Below are positions 1 through 7,894 of a stretch of 35,217 nt of DNA, piece after piece. The first letter of the stretch is position 1. Each line of letters starts with the position of its first letter. The stretch is from Pseudomonadota bacterium. Its GTDB lineage: Bacteria; Pseudomonadota; Gammaproteobacteria; Steroidobacterales; Steroidobacteraceae. The position numbers and the translations under genes are program-made. The notes below the pieces were generated by a model. It was not told the origin of the DNA. It worked only from the letters and a program-made list of their open reading frames with translations, and ran no database searches. The stretch lies in the NCBI GenBank assembly GCA_023417315.1, contig JAEZFW010000019.1:1-35217 (forward strand), in the 5' to 3' direction.

Positions 1-767
1 CGATGTGCCTGGTCGTCGGCAGCGTCGTTGCGCTCGGCGTTGCAATCGAGCACTGGGCATCGGGGTACATCGGCGCTGCGATCCTCGTACTCGTCGCATC
101 CACGGGACTTGCGCAACGTAGTCTGTACGTCCATGTACGCGATGTGTCGGCAGCGCTGTCGACGAACGATCTCGAGGCGGCCCGACTGCTCGTGGCCCGT
201 ATCGTCGGTCGCGACACGGATCGACTCACTCATGATCAGGTCGCGGCTGCAGCGCTCGAAAGTCTTGCGGAGAGCTTCAACGATGCTGTCGTTGCACCCG
301 CGTTCTGGCTGCTCGTCGGCGGCTTGCCGAGCTTGTTTGCTTACAAGGCGACGAACACTGCCGACAGCATGATCGGTCACATGGAGGAGCGTTGGCGCAT
401 GTTCGGCTGGGCTGCGGCGCGACTAGATGATCTGCTGAATCTCATTCCCGCACGCATTGCCGGCGTACTGGTGACCATCGCCGCGGGCAGCGGATTTGCG
501 GTGATGCTGCGCGATGCCTCGAAACACGCTTCGCCGAACTCCGGATGGCCCCAAGCCGCGTTCGCCGGCGGGCTCGCCGTTCGTCTGGGGGGCCGCGCCT
601 ACTACGACGGTCTCCTCTACGATCGTCCGAACTTCGGCGATGGCGTTGCACCCACCGCGACCGATCTGCAGCGCGGTCTGCATATGTATTTGAGGGCGTG
701 CGCCCTACTATGGCTGGTCGTTGCCGCAATCGCAGTGGCGTCGTGCCTCGCCGGGGGCGCGCTCTGA
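1..767 (+). CDS. cobD: Adenosylcobinamide-phosphate synthase, CbiB/CobD family (5' partial)
   Basis: An integral membrane enzyme of cobalamin synthesis that joins the aminopropanol arm to adenosylcobyric acid. The frame is open to the first base, so the gene begins outside the window; about 254 residues remain of a family usually near 310-320. Family signatures are visible: SLYVHVRDVSAAL, LARIVGRDTDRL, AESFNDAVVAPAFWLL, YKATNTADSMIGH and LDDLLNLIPARI. Hydrophobic segments lie at the N-terminal part, near LLVGGLPSLFAY, IAGVLVTIAAG and the C-terminal LWLVVAAIAVASCLAG. cobQ follows after 39 bp, which fits a cobalamin operon. The ATG at base 3 is internal, not the start. Confidence 0.93.
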   Translation, partial: MCLVVGSVVALGVAIEHWASGYIGAAILVLVASTGLAQRSLYVHVRDVSAALSTNDLEAARLLVARIVGRDTDRLTHDQVAAAALESLAESFNDAVVAPAFWLLVGGLPSLFAYKATNTADSMIGHMEERWRMFGWAAARLDDLLNLIPARIAGVLVTIAAGSGFAVMLRDASKHASPNSGWPQAAFAGGLAVRLGGRAYYDGLLYDRPNFGDGVAPTATDLQRGLHMYLRACALLWLVVAAIAVASCLAGGAL

Positions 768-806
768 CCATCATCGATCGCCCCTCACCTTCCGGGGTTT
801 GAAACA

Positions 807-2276
807 ATGCCTTCCTTGATGATCCAAGGCTGCGGCTCCGATGTCGGCAAGACGGTGCTCGTTGCGGGGCTCTGCCGCTTGCTGACGAATCGCGGTTTCA
901 GCGTGCGTCCATTCAAGCCGCAGAACATGTCGAACAATGCGGCTGTGACCAGCGATGGCGGCGAGATCGGTCGCTCGACCGCGCTGCAGGCACTTGCGTG
1001 CCGCGTGCCGCCGAGCGTCGACATGAATCCGATTCTGCTCAAGCCACAGAGCGATCGAGGAGCGCAATTGATCGTGCGGGGTCGCCGCGTCGGCGATTTT
1101 CCAGCGCGCGCGCATGGGCGCAGCAAACAAGAGCTGCTCGACATCGCCGTCGCAAGCTACCGCACGCTCGAACACGCGGCGGACTGGGTCGTACTCGAAG
1201 GCGCCGGCAGCCCGGCCGAAACGAACCTGCGACAACACGACATTGCGAACATGGGCTTCGCTCATGCTGCGAACGTGCCGGTCGTGCTAGTCGGCGACAT
1301 CAACCGCGGACACGTCATTGCCGCGCTCGTCGGCGCACACGCCGTGCTCGACGATGCAGACCGCGCCCGCGTGCGCGGCTTCATCATCAATAAATTCCGC
1401 GGCGACCGGTCGCTGTTCGATGAAGGCTTGACGACGATCGCACAGCGCACCGGGTGGCCGAGCCTGGGCGTCGTCCCTTGGTTGCCGAGCGCGATGCTCT
1501 TGCCGGAAGAGGACGCAATGCGCCTGGAAAGCGCAGCGTCGATTGCGACATCGGCGGAGGCGCGCGTTGCGCGCATCGCCGTCGTGCGGCTCAAGCACAT
1601 TGCAAACTTCGACGACTTCGATCCGCTGCGCCATGAGCCGCACGTGCAATTCAGCTTCGTCGATCCGCGCGAGCCGCTGCCTTTCGACATCGATCTGCTC
1701 ATCTTGCCGGGGAGCAAGTCGACGATCGCAGATCTCGAAATGCTGCGCGAATACGGCTGGCAACATGAGCTGCATGCGTATTTGCGCCGCGGAGGGCGCG
1801 TCCTCGGAATTTGCGCGGGAATGCAGATGCTGGGACGAATCGTGCGCGATCCGCAGCGCATCGAGGGGACGCGTGAAGCAATCGAGGGCTTCGGGCTGCT
1901 CGACCTCGTGACCGAATTGACGGAGCACAAGCTTCTACGCGAAGTCGGCGGAACGGAGACGACGACCGGCGCGCGAGTGAGCGGATACGAAATGCACATC
2001 GGCCGATCGAGCGGTCCAGCCACGCTGCAACCGATGATCCGATTCGACGATGGAACGCTTGACGGCGCCGTGAGCGCGAACGAACGCGTTCTCGGATGCC
2101 ACGTTCATGGGCTCTTTCAATCGACCGGATTTCGCGCGGCGGTGCTGCAATCGCTCGGTGCGCAATCGGCGAGCGCAGATCAACTCGCACGTACGGACGC
2201 CATATTAGATGACATAGCTGCGACGCTCGAGCACTCGATCTCCATCGATACGCTCTGCGCGAGCGCAGCGGCGTAA
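807..2276 (+). CDS. cobQ: Cobyric acid synthase CobQ
   Basis: Glutamine-dependent amidotransferase that amidates four carboxyl groups of adenosyl-cobyrinic a,c-diamide. The 489 residues match the usual length. The N-terminal synthetase domain has the ATP-binding stretch GCGSDVGKTVLVAGL (about residues 7-21), then RPFKPQNMSNNA and VLEGAGSPAE. The C-terminal class I glutaminase-like domain carries the cysteine elbow GICAGMQMLG (near residue 335) and the histidine stretch GCHVHGLFQ (near 430). It lies 39 bp after cobD on the same strand, so cotranscription is likely. No strong Shine-Dalgarno precedes the ATG; the start is chosen because MPSLMIQGCGSDVGKT matches the family N-terminus. Confidence 0.95.
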   Translation: MPSLMIQGCGSDVGKTVLVAGLCRLLTNRGFSVRPFKPQNMSNNAAVTSDGGEIGRSTALQALACRVPPSVDMNPILLKPQSDRGAQLIVRGRRVGDFPARAHGRSKQELLDIAVASYRTLEHAADWVVLEGAGSPAETNLRQHDIANMGFAHAANVPVVLVGDINRGHVIAALVGAHAVLDDADRARVRGFIINKFRGDRSLFDEGLTTIAQRTGWPSLGVVPWLPSAMLLPEEDAMRLESAASIATSAEARVARIAVVRLKHIANFDDFDPLRHEPHVQFSFVDPREPLPFDIDLLILPGSKSTIADLEMLREYGWQHELHAYLRRGGRVLGICAGMQMLGRIVRDPQRIEGTREAIEGFGLLDLVTELTEHKLLREVGGTETTTGARVSGYEMHIGRSSGPATLQPMIRFDDGTLDGAVSANERVLGCHVHGLFQSTGFRAAVLQSLGAQSASADQLARTDAILDDIAATLEHSISIDTLCASAAA

Positions 2277-2376
2277 GGGCCAATAACGATCTATTGCCGA
2301 GCACGTTCTTCGTCGAAATCGATCTCCATGGGCGAGGATGTAGCGGAGGAGCCTTGGCTGCCGCGCGCCTGCTTCA

Positions 2377-2456
2377 CGCGTACCGCCATGACGAAATGCA
2401 CATTGCGGCTCAGCGTTCTGGTCACCAAAGATCCGGCTGAACCGTTTGGAGGAGCA
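2377..2456 (+). promoter_or_regulatory. Upstream element copy 1, ahead of the MAPEG gene
   Basis: The core is at 2388-2406 (ATGACGAAATGCACATTGC), preceded by ACGCGTACCGCC. Similarity to the copy at 31.3 kb continues through the next 50 bases, including GATCCGGC, AACCG and TTTGGAGG, up to the start of the following gene. Its function is unknown. Position and orientation suggest a promoter, an operator or an RNA leader. Confidence 0.6.
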
Positions 2457-2472
2457 AAAGGAGAAAAAACAA

Positions 2473-2855
2473 GTGAACTCGATGCCCATAACTTCCTTAG
2501 TCGTCGGAATCTTCGCACTGTTGATCGTGCCGCTGAGTGTTCAGGTCTCGTTGCGACGCGTGAAAGCAAACGCTGTATTCGGGGACGCAGGAGACGAGAC
2601 ACTACGAAAAAGAATTCGGGCCCACGGCAATTTCGTCGAGTACGCGCCATTGGCAGTCATAGCGCTGGGCTTGGCCGAGTATCGTGGTGGCCGACGTGGC
2701 TGGTGTGGTCGCTCGCCGTCGGCTTTGGGTTCAGCCGGTTGGTGCATGTCATTGGCATGCTCTTCACCGCGACGCCACGCGTTCGGGCGACTGCGATGCT
2801 CGTCAATCACCTGAGTTTCCTAGCGGCAGGAATCTGGCTTGTTTCATCTGTCTAG
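2473..2855 (+). pseudogene. MAPEG-family membrane protein, frameshifted
   Basis: Small four-helix membrane protein of the MAPEG type (eicosanoid and glutathione metabolism superfamily); bacterial members have no firmly assigned substrate. The first half reads in one frame: MPITSLVVGIFALLIVPLSV, then GDAGDETLRKRIRAHGNFVEYAPLAVIALGLAEYRG. The second half (TWLVWSLAVGFGFSRLVHVIGM, then VNHLSFLAAGIWL) reads in another frame and ends with TAG at 2853-2855. The switch is at about 2685-2691 (CGTGGTGGCCG), where one missing base would explain it. GTG at 2473 sits 9 bases after AAGGAG; ATG at 2482 is an alternative. It could be a true pseudogene or a one-base sequence error. Confidence 0.75.
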
Positions 2856-3005
2856 CAAGGTGTTGAAAACACCCATCCCTGTGCTTTCAAAGTCGCTAGC
2901 GAAAGGTGCGGTTCTCGCTGTGCTCCCGAGATCAAGCACATAAGAATATGCATGATTTCGCCGAGCAATCCGTGGCCCCGCGCGCAGACTGTTCTTCAAA
3001 GCCTG

Positions 3006-3605
3006 CTAGTGGGCACTACCCCGTTGACGCTCACGGAACGCAGCAACCTTGGCCCTGTTGCCGCAAACCGCCGCACTACAGAACAAGCGACCGTGGGCCT
3101 TTGTTCGATCCAGGAACCAGAGCGTGCACCCCGTGCCAGCGCAGCGCTTCACGAGCGCGGGTTGCTCGGTTGCGATGAGCAACGCGACTTGCGTAGCGAC
3201 GAGCACGATCAATTCGTCCGCCGAATCGATGCGACAGCGCTCTATGAGCTGCATGCCGTCCTTTGTGACCACCGCTTCGCGATAGCCCTTCGCTCGTTCA
3301 AGTAGGCGGTTCAGGTGCCGAAGCTCCGCTTTGTAGTCGCCGGCGGGAGCATCACGCCAGCGAGAGATCCAGTCGCCGGCCCATTCTCGAAACCTTCTTG
3401 CTTCGGCGGCGACAGCGTCTAGGGCCTCTGCGTGGAAGCGGCGCTTCACCTTCGATGCCGTTGCCGCGTCCAGCAGCCCCGCATTCACCAGCCATGCGAC
3501 GAATGACTGGCCCTCACCGATGAGCTCGATGGCTTTCCCTTGCGGACTAAGGCTGGTGTTGAGGAAGTCCATCGCCGGGTGGCTTCCAAGGAATAAGGGT
3601 TTCAT
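3006..3605 (-). CDS. ABATE/CGNR zinc-finger regulatory protein
   Basis: Predicted stress-type transcription regulator with an N-terminal ABATE-like helical domain and a C-terminal CGNR zinc finger. The start is taken at MKPLFLGSHPAMDFLNT, the family N-terminus; earlier in-frame starts give an unlike extension. The finger is near residues 155-190: CAGTGCTLWFLDRTKAHGRLFC, then CGNRAKVAAFRER (four cysteines and the CGNR signature). It is transcribed away from the secreted hydrolase gene at 3721, and the shared interval holds an inverted repeat, so this protein may control that gene. No clear ribosome binding site was found. Binding of DNA by the CGNR finger is family knowledge, not shown here. 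Confidence 0.82.
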   Translation of the reverse strand: MKPLFLGSHPAMDFLNTSLSPQGKAIELIGEGQSFVAWLVNAGLLDAATASKVKRRFHAEALDAVAAEARRFREWAGDWISRWRDAPAGDYKAELRHLNRLLERAKGYREAVVTKDGMQLIERCRIDSADELIVLVATQVALLIATEQPALVKRCAGTGCTLWFLDRTKAHGRLFCSAAVCGNRAKVAAFRERQRGSAH

Positions 3606-3635
3606 AAGGCATAAACGTAACCACAAACATATCAA

Positions 3636-3665
3636 TTGACAAGTTACGATGAAGATGTGTAACTT
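3636..3665 (+). promoter_or_regulatory. Candidate promoter and operator between the CGNR regulator and the hydrolase
   Basis: TTGACA at 3636-3641 looks like a -35 box, with a weak -10 (TAACTT) at 3660-3665. The interval contains a perfect 7-bp inverted repeat, AAGTTAC (3641-3647) and GTAACTT (3659-3665), spaced by 11 bp. Further GTAAC/GTTAC half sites lie close by, at about 3616 and 3684. A repressor bound here would cover the promoter. The link to the neighbouring CGNR protein is inference. Confidence 0.45.
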
Positions 3666-3720
3666 TCATCTCGATCTTTATCAGGTTACAACACATCAGA
3701 TTCCCCGACCGGAGTACCCC

Positions 3721-4695
3721 ATGAAACTCAGAATTCCTCATGCAGTGATATCGACGCTGGCCATGCTCGGCGTCCTGCCGCCGACAGCGCTCGCGCAAGC
3801 GCAGCCGAGCGCTGTGCGCGCCGACTCAGCCGTAACTCGTCACCGGACGACCAAAGTTGACGGCATAGACATTTTCTATCGCGAAGCAGGCCCTGCCGAT
3901 GCACCGGTCGTGCTGCTGCTCCATGGCTTCCCCACTTCGTCGCACATGTTCCGCAACCTTATTCCGGCACTCGCCGATCGCTACCATGTGATTGCGCCCG
4001 ACTATCCGGGCTTCGGCCAGAGCGGCACGCCGGATCGCAAGGAGTTCAAATACAGCTTCGCACGCTTCGCTGAACTCATGGACGGCCTGCTAAATCAGCT
4101 CGGCGCGAGACGTTACGCACTGTATGTGCAGGATTACGGCGCACCGGTCGGTTACCGGCTGGCGCTCAAGCATCCCGAACGAGTCAGTGCCCTCGTCGTG
4201 CAGAATGGCAACGCCTATGAGGAGGGACTGAAGGAATTCTGGAAGCCGATCAAGGCCTACTGGGCGGATGGTTCGCAAGCGCATCGCGACGCCCTGCGCG
4301 CGGGACTCACCTTGGCGGCGACGAAATCTCAGTACGTTGATGGTGTGCGCGATCCATCGCGTGTCTCCCCGGATAACTGGGTGCATGATCAGGCGTTGCT
4401 CGACCGGCCTGGCATCGATGAAATCATGCTCGACTTATTCAAGGACTACGGTACGAACGTTGCGCTGTACCCGCAATTCCAGAACTTCTTTCGCACCCGA
4501 CGGCCGCCAACCCTCATCGTATGGGGACAGAACGACGTGATATTTCCGGCCGACGGCGCCCGTCCGTACCTGCGCGATTTGCCCGATGCGGAGTTTCACC
4601 TCCTCGACAGCGGGCACTTTGCGCTCGAGGATATGGGAGACGAAATCGCCAGGCTAATGCACGACTTCCTTGATCGGAACCTGGTACGCAAGTGA
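3721..4695 (+). CDS. Exported alpha/beta hydrolase, haloalkane dehalogenase/epoxide hydrolase-like
   Basis: Alpha/beta-fold hydrolase of 324 residues. The start ATG is chosen because it gives a typical Sec signal (MKLRIPHAVISTLAMLGV, cleavage near ALAQ) and follows GGAG by 6 bases. The oxyanion motif HGFPTSS is near residue 62. The nucleophile elbow reads VQDYGAPVG, so the nucleophile is aspartate, as in haloalkane dehalogenases and epoxide hydrolases rather than serine esterases. The acid is probably in WGQNDVIF and the base is in DSGHFALED. The exact substrate cannot be told. It is divergent from the CGNR regulator and is followed by a strong hairpin before a convergent operon. Confidence 0.85.
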   Translation: MKLRIPHAVISTLAMLGVLPPTALAQAQPSAVRADSAVTRHRTTKVDGIDIFYREAGPADAPVVLLLHGFPTSSHMFRNLIPALADRYHVIAPDYPGFGQSGTPDRKEFKYSFARFAELMDGLLNQLGARRYALYVQDYGAPVGYRLALKHPERVSALVVQNGNAYEEGLKEFWKPIKAYWADGSQAHRDALRAGLTLAATKSQYVDGVRDPSRVSPDNWVHDQALLDRPGIDEIMLDLFKDYGTNVALYPQFQNFFRTRRPPTLIVWGQNDVIFPADGARPYLRDLPDAEFHLLDSGHFALEDMGDEIARLMHDFLDRNLVRK

Positions 4696-4722
4696 TCGTG
4701 CCCCGGAGTTCGAAATCCGAGA

Positions 4723-4753
4723 GCGCGGCTCGCAGACGCCATGCGAGCCGCGC
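4723..4753. terminator. Strong hairpin between convergent genes
   Basis: A perfect 12-bp stem, GCGCGGCTCGCA paired with TGCGAGCCGCGC, encloses a 7-base loop. It lies 28 bp after the hydrolase stop and before the end of the convergent NTF2-like gene. There is no T run on either side, so it may be a two-way terminator or a 3'-end stabiliser. Confidence 0.6.
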
Positions 4754-4840
4754 ATCTAAAGGTGTCTATCGCGCTCCCAACCGTAGGCGACTGCGTGTGC
4801 GGCCGTGCGGGTCGCAGCTCGCGGCATTCGCTGCCGATTG

Positions 4841-5203
4841 CTACTCCACGTGAGTAAAGACCTTGGCTGCAATCACCCAACGACCCTCGTACTGCACCAG
4901 TGAGAGGAAATCGACGTAGTTGAAACCAAGCATCGGCACGCGCGCCTTTACGAAGGCAATCGGACCGACGATATCGAACGATACCGCCTGCATGTGAAAG
5001 GGCTCTCCGAGCACACGCGGCGATCGTCGATCGCGCACCACCGACAGGTATTCGTCGATGGTCTTGTAGTAGGGCGCACCCTTCACCTCACCGCTCAGAA
5101 TCGCGCGCGGGTGGAAGATGCCGCGCAGGCGTTCCACGTCGCCGTCGAACAATGCTTCAAAGTAGCTATCGATCACCTGACCGACTTCGATACGGGCAGT
5201 CAT
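4841..5203 (-). CDS. NTF2-like (SnoaL/lumazine-binding-like) protein
   Basis: A 120-residue cone-fold protein: one NTF2-like domain from IEVGQVIDSYFEALFDGDVERL to WVIAAKVFTHVE. Features include FHPRAILSGEV and YVDFLSLVQYEGRWVI. Such proteins may be enzymes, binding proteins or subunits, and no function can be fixed here. AGGAGGA precedes the ATG closely. It is the last gene of a four-gene operon (tautomerase, DsbA/FrnE-like, SDR, this gene), with 23 bp between it and the SDR. Confidence 0.75.
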   Translation of the reverse strand: MTARIEVGQVIDSYFEALFDGDVERLRGIFHPRAILSGEVKGAPYYKTIDEYLSVVRDRRSPRVLGEPFHMQAVSFDIVGPIAFVKARVPMLGFNYVDFLSLVQYEGRWVIAAKVFTHVE

Positions 5204-5226
5204 GATGTTGTCCTCCTGAGATCAGA

Positions 5227-5955
5227 TCACTTTCCAGCGCTCATGCCGCCATCGACGGGCAGCACGACGCCAGTCGTGAATTCGGCGCGGCTGAGATACA
5301 GCACCGCATCGGCGATCTCGCGCGTCGTCGCGAGGCGGCCGGCCGGCGCCAAGCTGCTCAGGAATGGATGCATGTCCTGCGTGTACATCGGCGTGTCCAC
5401 GATGCCGGGCGCGACGGCCGAAACCTGGATGTTGTGTGGCGCCAGCTCCACGGCGAGAGCTTTCGTTGCTTGGTTGATGCCGGCCTTGATCAGGATGGGA
5501 AGCGAGGCCGGCACATTGTGCAGCGGCTGAGAGGCAATGCTGGCGGTGATGTTGATGATGTGCCCGCTCTTGCGCGGAATCATGTACCTGATCGCCTGCT
5601 GAGTCGCGTAAACGAAGCCGTTCAGGTTCGTATTGACCAGCGCCTGCAAATCGTCGCGTGAGTACTCGACAAAAGGCTTGACGCTGAAGATGCCGGCATT
5701 GTTCACCAGCACATCGACCTGACCGAAACGCGCGACCGCGGTCTCGAAGATCTTATGCGCTGTGTCAGGATGACCAATGTCGCCTTCCGCCAGCGCGAAG
5801 TTGTCGGGCTCACCGAGCTGGCGGTGCGCGTGTCGCAGGCGTTGGAGGGTGCGCGCATTGCCTACTACGTTGAATCCTTCTTCGAGATAGGCCTGCGCGA
5901 GGGCTAGACCGATGCCGCTCGAAGCGCCTGTGACGATGACTGTCTTACGCTGCAT
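5227..5955 (-). CDS. Short-chain dehydrogenase without the usual catalytic Tyr
   Basis: SDR of 242 residues. The cofactor motif is TGASSGIG near residue 10, then NNAGIF near 87. The catalytic serine region reads NITASIAS. The usual YxxxK is replaced by PxxxK (LPILIKAG), so the tyrosine is absent while the lysine is kept. From memory, a subfamily with a similar V-P-A-S-x-x-x-L-x-K-G pattern exists, so this is probably a real subfamily rather than decay. The start MQRKTVIVTG follows AGGAGAG by about 7 bases and overlaps the end of the DsbA-like gene by 11 bp, suggesting coupled translation. Substrate unknown. Confidence 0.85.
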   Translation of the reverse strand: MQRKTVIVTGASSGIGLALAQAYLEEGFNVVGNARTLQRLRHAHRQLGEPDNFALAEGDIGHPDTAHKIFETAVARFGQVDVLVNNAGIFSVKPFVEYSRDDLQALVNTNLNGFVYATQQAIRYMIPRKSGHIINITASIASQPLHNVPASLPILIKAGINQATKALAVELAPHNIQVSAVAPGIVDTPMYTQDMHPFLSSLAPAGRLATTREIADAVLYLSRAEFTTGVVLPVDGGMSAGK

Positions 5956-6577
5956 GATGGCTCTCCTGTCGAATTGTTGAGATGAGCGAGTCCAGACCCT
6001 GGACGAGCTCGCCTCGATTGAGAATGTGGGAAGGAACGGTAGCCACGCCACGGCTCGCCACTTGGCGCTCCAGCTTGCGCAGCTCTTGTAGCGGAGCGGG
6101 GTCGTCGAAAAGGGCGGTGACAGCTTCAGTGGGCTGACCCAGTTCTTGGGCGATCTCCAGCAGCGTCTGCGTCGATCCGATGTCGCGTCCGTCGAGGAAG
6201 TAGGCACGAAAGATGGCATCGACCGCAGCTGCCTGCGCTCCATTGGTGCCCAGCCGCCAAGCGAGCAGGTGCGCCTTCGTCGTATTCGGCACGCGCGTAA
6301 TCAAGTCGTAGCGAAACTCGATGCCGACTTCCCGCCCCGCGAGCGTCGCGCGCTGGTCCATTTGCATCGAGCGTTCCAACGAGCCGAAGCGCTGCGTCCG
6401 ATAGCTTGAACGCTCGCGTCCCTCCGCGGGCATGGCCGGATCGAGCTCAAACGGCAGCCAGCGGATGGAATAGCGCTCCGGCCGGTGCGAGCCTGCGAGC
6501 GCCTGCTTGAGCCGGCGCTCGCCGATGAAACACCACGGGCAGACGAAATCGCCAACGACTTCGATGAGAGTCGTCAT
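5945..6577 (-). CDS. DsbA-family (FrnE-like) thiol oxidoreductase
   Basis: Thioredoxin-fold protein of 210 residues, of the FrnE or 2-hydroxychromene-2-carboxylate isomerase-like DsbA group. The active site CPWC is near residue 14 (GDFVCPWCFIGERRL). RIPxTTKAH-like (here RVPNTTKAHLLAW) and a late ASRGVATVPSHILN cis-proline region fit the family. There is no signal peptide, so it acts in the cytoplasm. It overlaps the tautomerase by 4 bp (ATGA) upstream and the SDR by 11 bp downstream, which shows a tight operon. The role is probably redox handling of a thiol or quinone compound; this is inference. Confidence 0.87.
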   Translation of the reverse strand: MTTLIEVVGDFVCPWCFIGERRLKQALAGSHRPERYSIRWLPFELDPAMPAEGRERSSYRTQRFGSLERSMQMDQRATLAGREVGIEFRYDLITRVPNTTKAHLLAWRLGTNGAQAAAVDAIFRAYFLDGRDIGSTQTLLEIAQELGQPTEAVTALFDDPAPLQELRKLERQVASRGVATVPSHILNRGELVQGLDSLISTIRQESHHAA

Positions 6578-6783
6578 TGTCGTCCTCCCCTCTTGCGCCG
6601 CTCGGTCACCGAGACGCCGGCAACGCCCCAGTTGTCGGTGTCAACCTCGTCGATGACTACGAAAGTGGTCGCCGGATCTTTCTTCAGCGTTCGAACGACT
6701 AGTTCGGTTGCGCCAGCAATGAGCTCGCGCTTTTGCTCGGCAGTCACTCCCTCGCGTGTCACTTGAATCAGGATGTACGGCAT
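6574..6783 (-). CDS. 4-Oxalocrotonate tautomerase-family protein
   Basis: A 69-residue tautomerase. The sequence starts M-P-Y, so after methionine removal Pro1 is the catalytic base. VTREGVTAEQKRELIAGATELV is the typical helix, and TTFVVIDEVDTDNWGVAG is the usual second half. GGAGG lies 5 bases before the ATG. It is the first gene of the operon that runs to 4841, and overlaps the next gene by ATGA. It is divergent from a LysR gene, its likely regulator. Confidence 0.88.
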   Translation of the reverse strand: MPYILIQVTREGVTAEQKRELIAGATELVVRTLKKDPATTFVVIDEVDTDNWGVAGVSVTERRKRGGRQ

Positions 6784-6892
6784 ACGTCCTCCAAAAGCTG
6801 TCTGGGGAGCGACGTTACCGGCGTGGCGCGGCGTTGATTAGACGGTAGAATCGGGAAACACTTTTGCTTTAACGAAACAATTGGTCCATGCA

Positions 6893-7792
6893 GTGAGCAG
6901 CCTCGACGAAATCCAGACATTCGCGCGCGTCGCGCAGCTCGGCAGCTTCAGCGCCGCGGCACGCTCGCTGCTGCTGCCGGTTTCCACGGTGAGCCGCAAA
7001 GTCGCGGCACTCGAAGCCCGGCTGGGTCTCAGCCTCATGAAGCGCACGACGCGCAGGTTGAGCCTCACTGAGCACGGCGCGCGTCTATACGAGGCTTGCG
7101 CGGCGCACTTGCAGGGAATCGAGGAAGCGCAGGCTGGGCTCACGCAATCGCGCGCGCAGCTCGAAGGGCTATTGCACATCTCCGCGCCGCTTGCTTTGGG
7201 GCGTGGCGAATTCATCGGTTTCATCTCGGGCTTTCTGAAGCGCAATCCCCGGATCAAGGTCGATGTCGTCATCACCAACCAATTCCTGGATCTCGTCACG
7301 AGCCACGTCGATGTCGCGATCCGGTTCGGCGAGCTGGCGGATTCGAGTCTGGTCGCAAGGCGGCTCGGGATGAGCCACCAAGTTCTCGTTGCCGCGCCGG
7401 ATTACCTGCGCCGAGAGGGAATGCCTCGCAAACCGGATGATCTGCGCGAACATCGGTGCATTCTTTTCTCCAGCAAGACCGAGGAAGCCGAATGGCAGCT
7501 GCAGCAGGGGCGACAGCGTGCACGCGTGCGCGTTCTTGGCGCGGTGTGCGCAAACAACTTCGAAACGGTCAATGAATTCGCGGTGCGAGGCCACGGCATC
7601 GCGCTGCTGCCGCAAGCCTATGCGGTAGCGGGCACCGCCAACAACGCACTCAAACGGGTTCTGCCACAATGGAAGTCGCCGGCGATCCCCGTGCACGCCG
7701 TCTACGTGAACCGCAAGTTCGTGCCGGCGAAACTGAAGACCTTTCTCGCGGAGCTCGCCTCCTGGAAGAATTCGAGCTGGCGTGCCGAATAG
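6893..7792 (+). CDS. LysR-family transcription regulator
   Basis: LysR regulator of about 299 residues. The N-terminal winged helix-turn-helix reads DEIQTFARVAQLGSFSAAARSLLLPVSTVSRKVAALEARL in pieces, followed by a linker helix and a LysR substrate domain (LLHISAPLALGRGEF onward, with VDVAIRFGEL and NFETVNEFAVRGHGIALLP). GTG at 6893 gives the cleanest N-terminus (MSSLDEIQTFARV); TTG at 6881 is possible. No good ribosome binding site is visible. It is divergent from the tautomerase operon and likely controls it. Confidence 0.9.
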   Translation: MSSLDEIQTFARVAQLGSFSAAARSLLLPVSTVSRKVAALEARLGLSLMKRTTRRLSLTEHGARLYEACAAHLQGIEEAQAGLTQSRAQLEGLLHISAPLALGRGEFIGFISGFLKRNPRIKVDVVITNQFLDLVTSHVDVAIRFGELADSSLVARRLGMSHQVLVAAPDYLRREGMPRKPDDLREHRCILFSSKTEEAEWQLQQGRQRARVRVLGAVCANNFETVNEFAVRGHGIALLPQAYAVAGTANNALKRVLPQWKSPAIPVHAVYVNRKFVPAKLKTFLAELASWKNSSWRAE

Positions 7793-7894
7793 CGCACATG
7801 GAGTGTTGCGCACAACAGGCGAGCTCGAGTGCTTCGGCCTTTCAGGCTCACGGAAAGATCTATAAGAATGCGCTTCCGTGCCAGGATCATCGAT

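Noticed and set aside
1..806. Cobalamin riboswitch for the cob genes
   Set aside because: The window starts inside cobD and the short cobD-cobQ gap holds no B12-box-like sequence; any riboswitch would lie upstream, outside.
1262..2023. Minus-strand frames of 253 and 213 codons over cobQ
   Set aside because: Antisense shadows of a clear cobQ; Arg/Ser-rich with no motifs.
2377..2470. c-di-GMP (GEMM-I) riboswitch as identity of the leader
   Set aside because: GGTTACC and GACG-like pieces recall it, but the GCAAACC core and the spacing of the known fold are missing.
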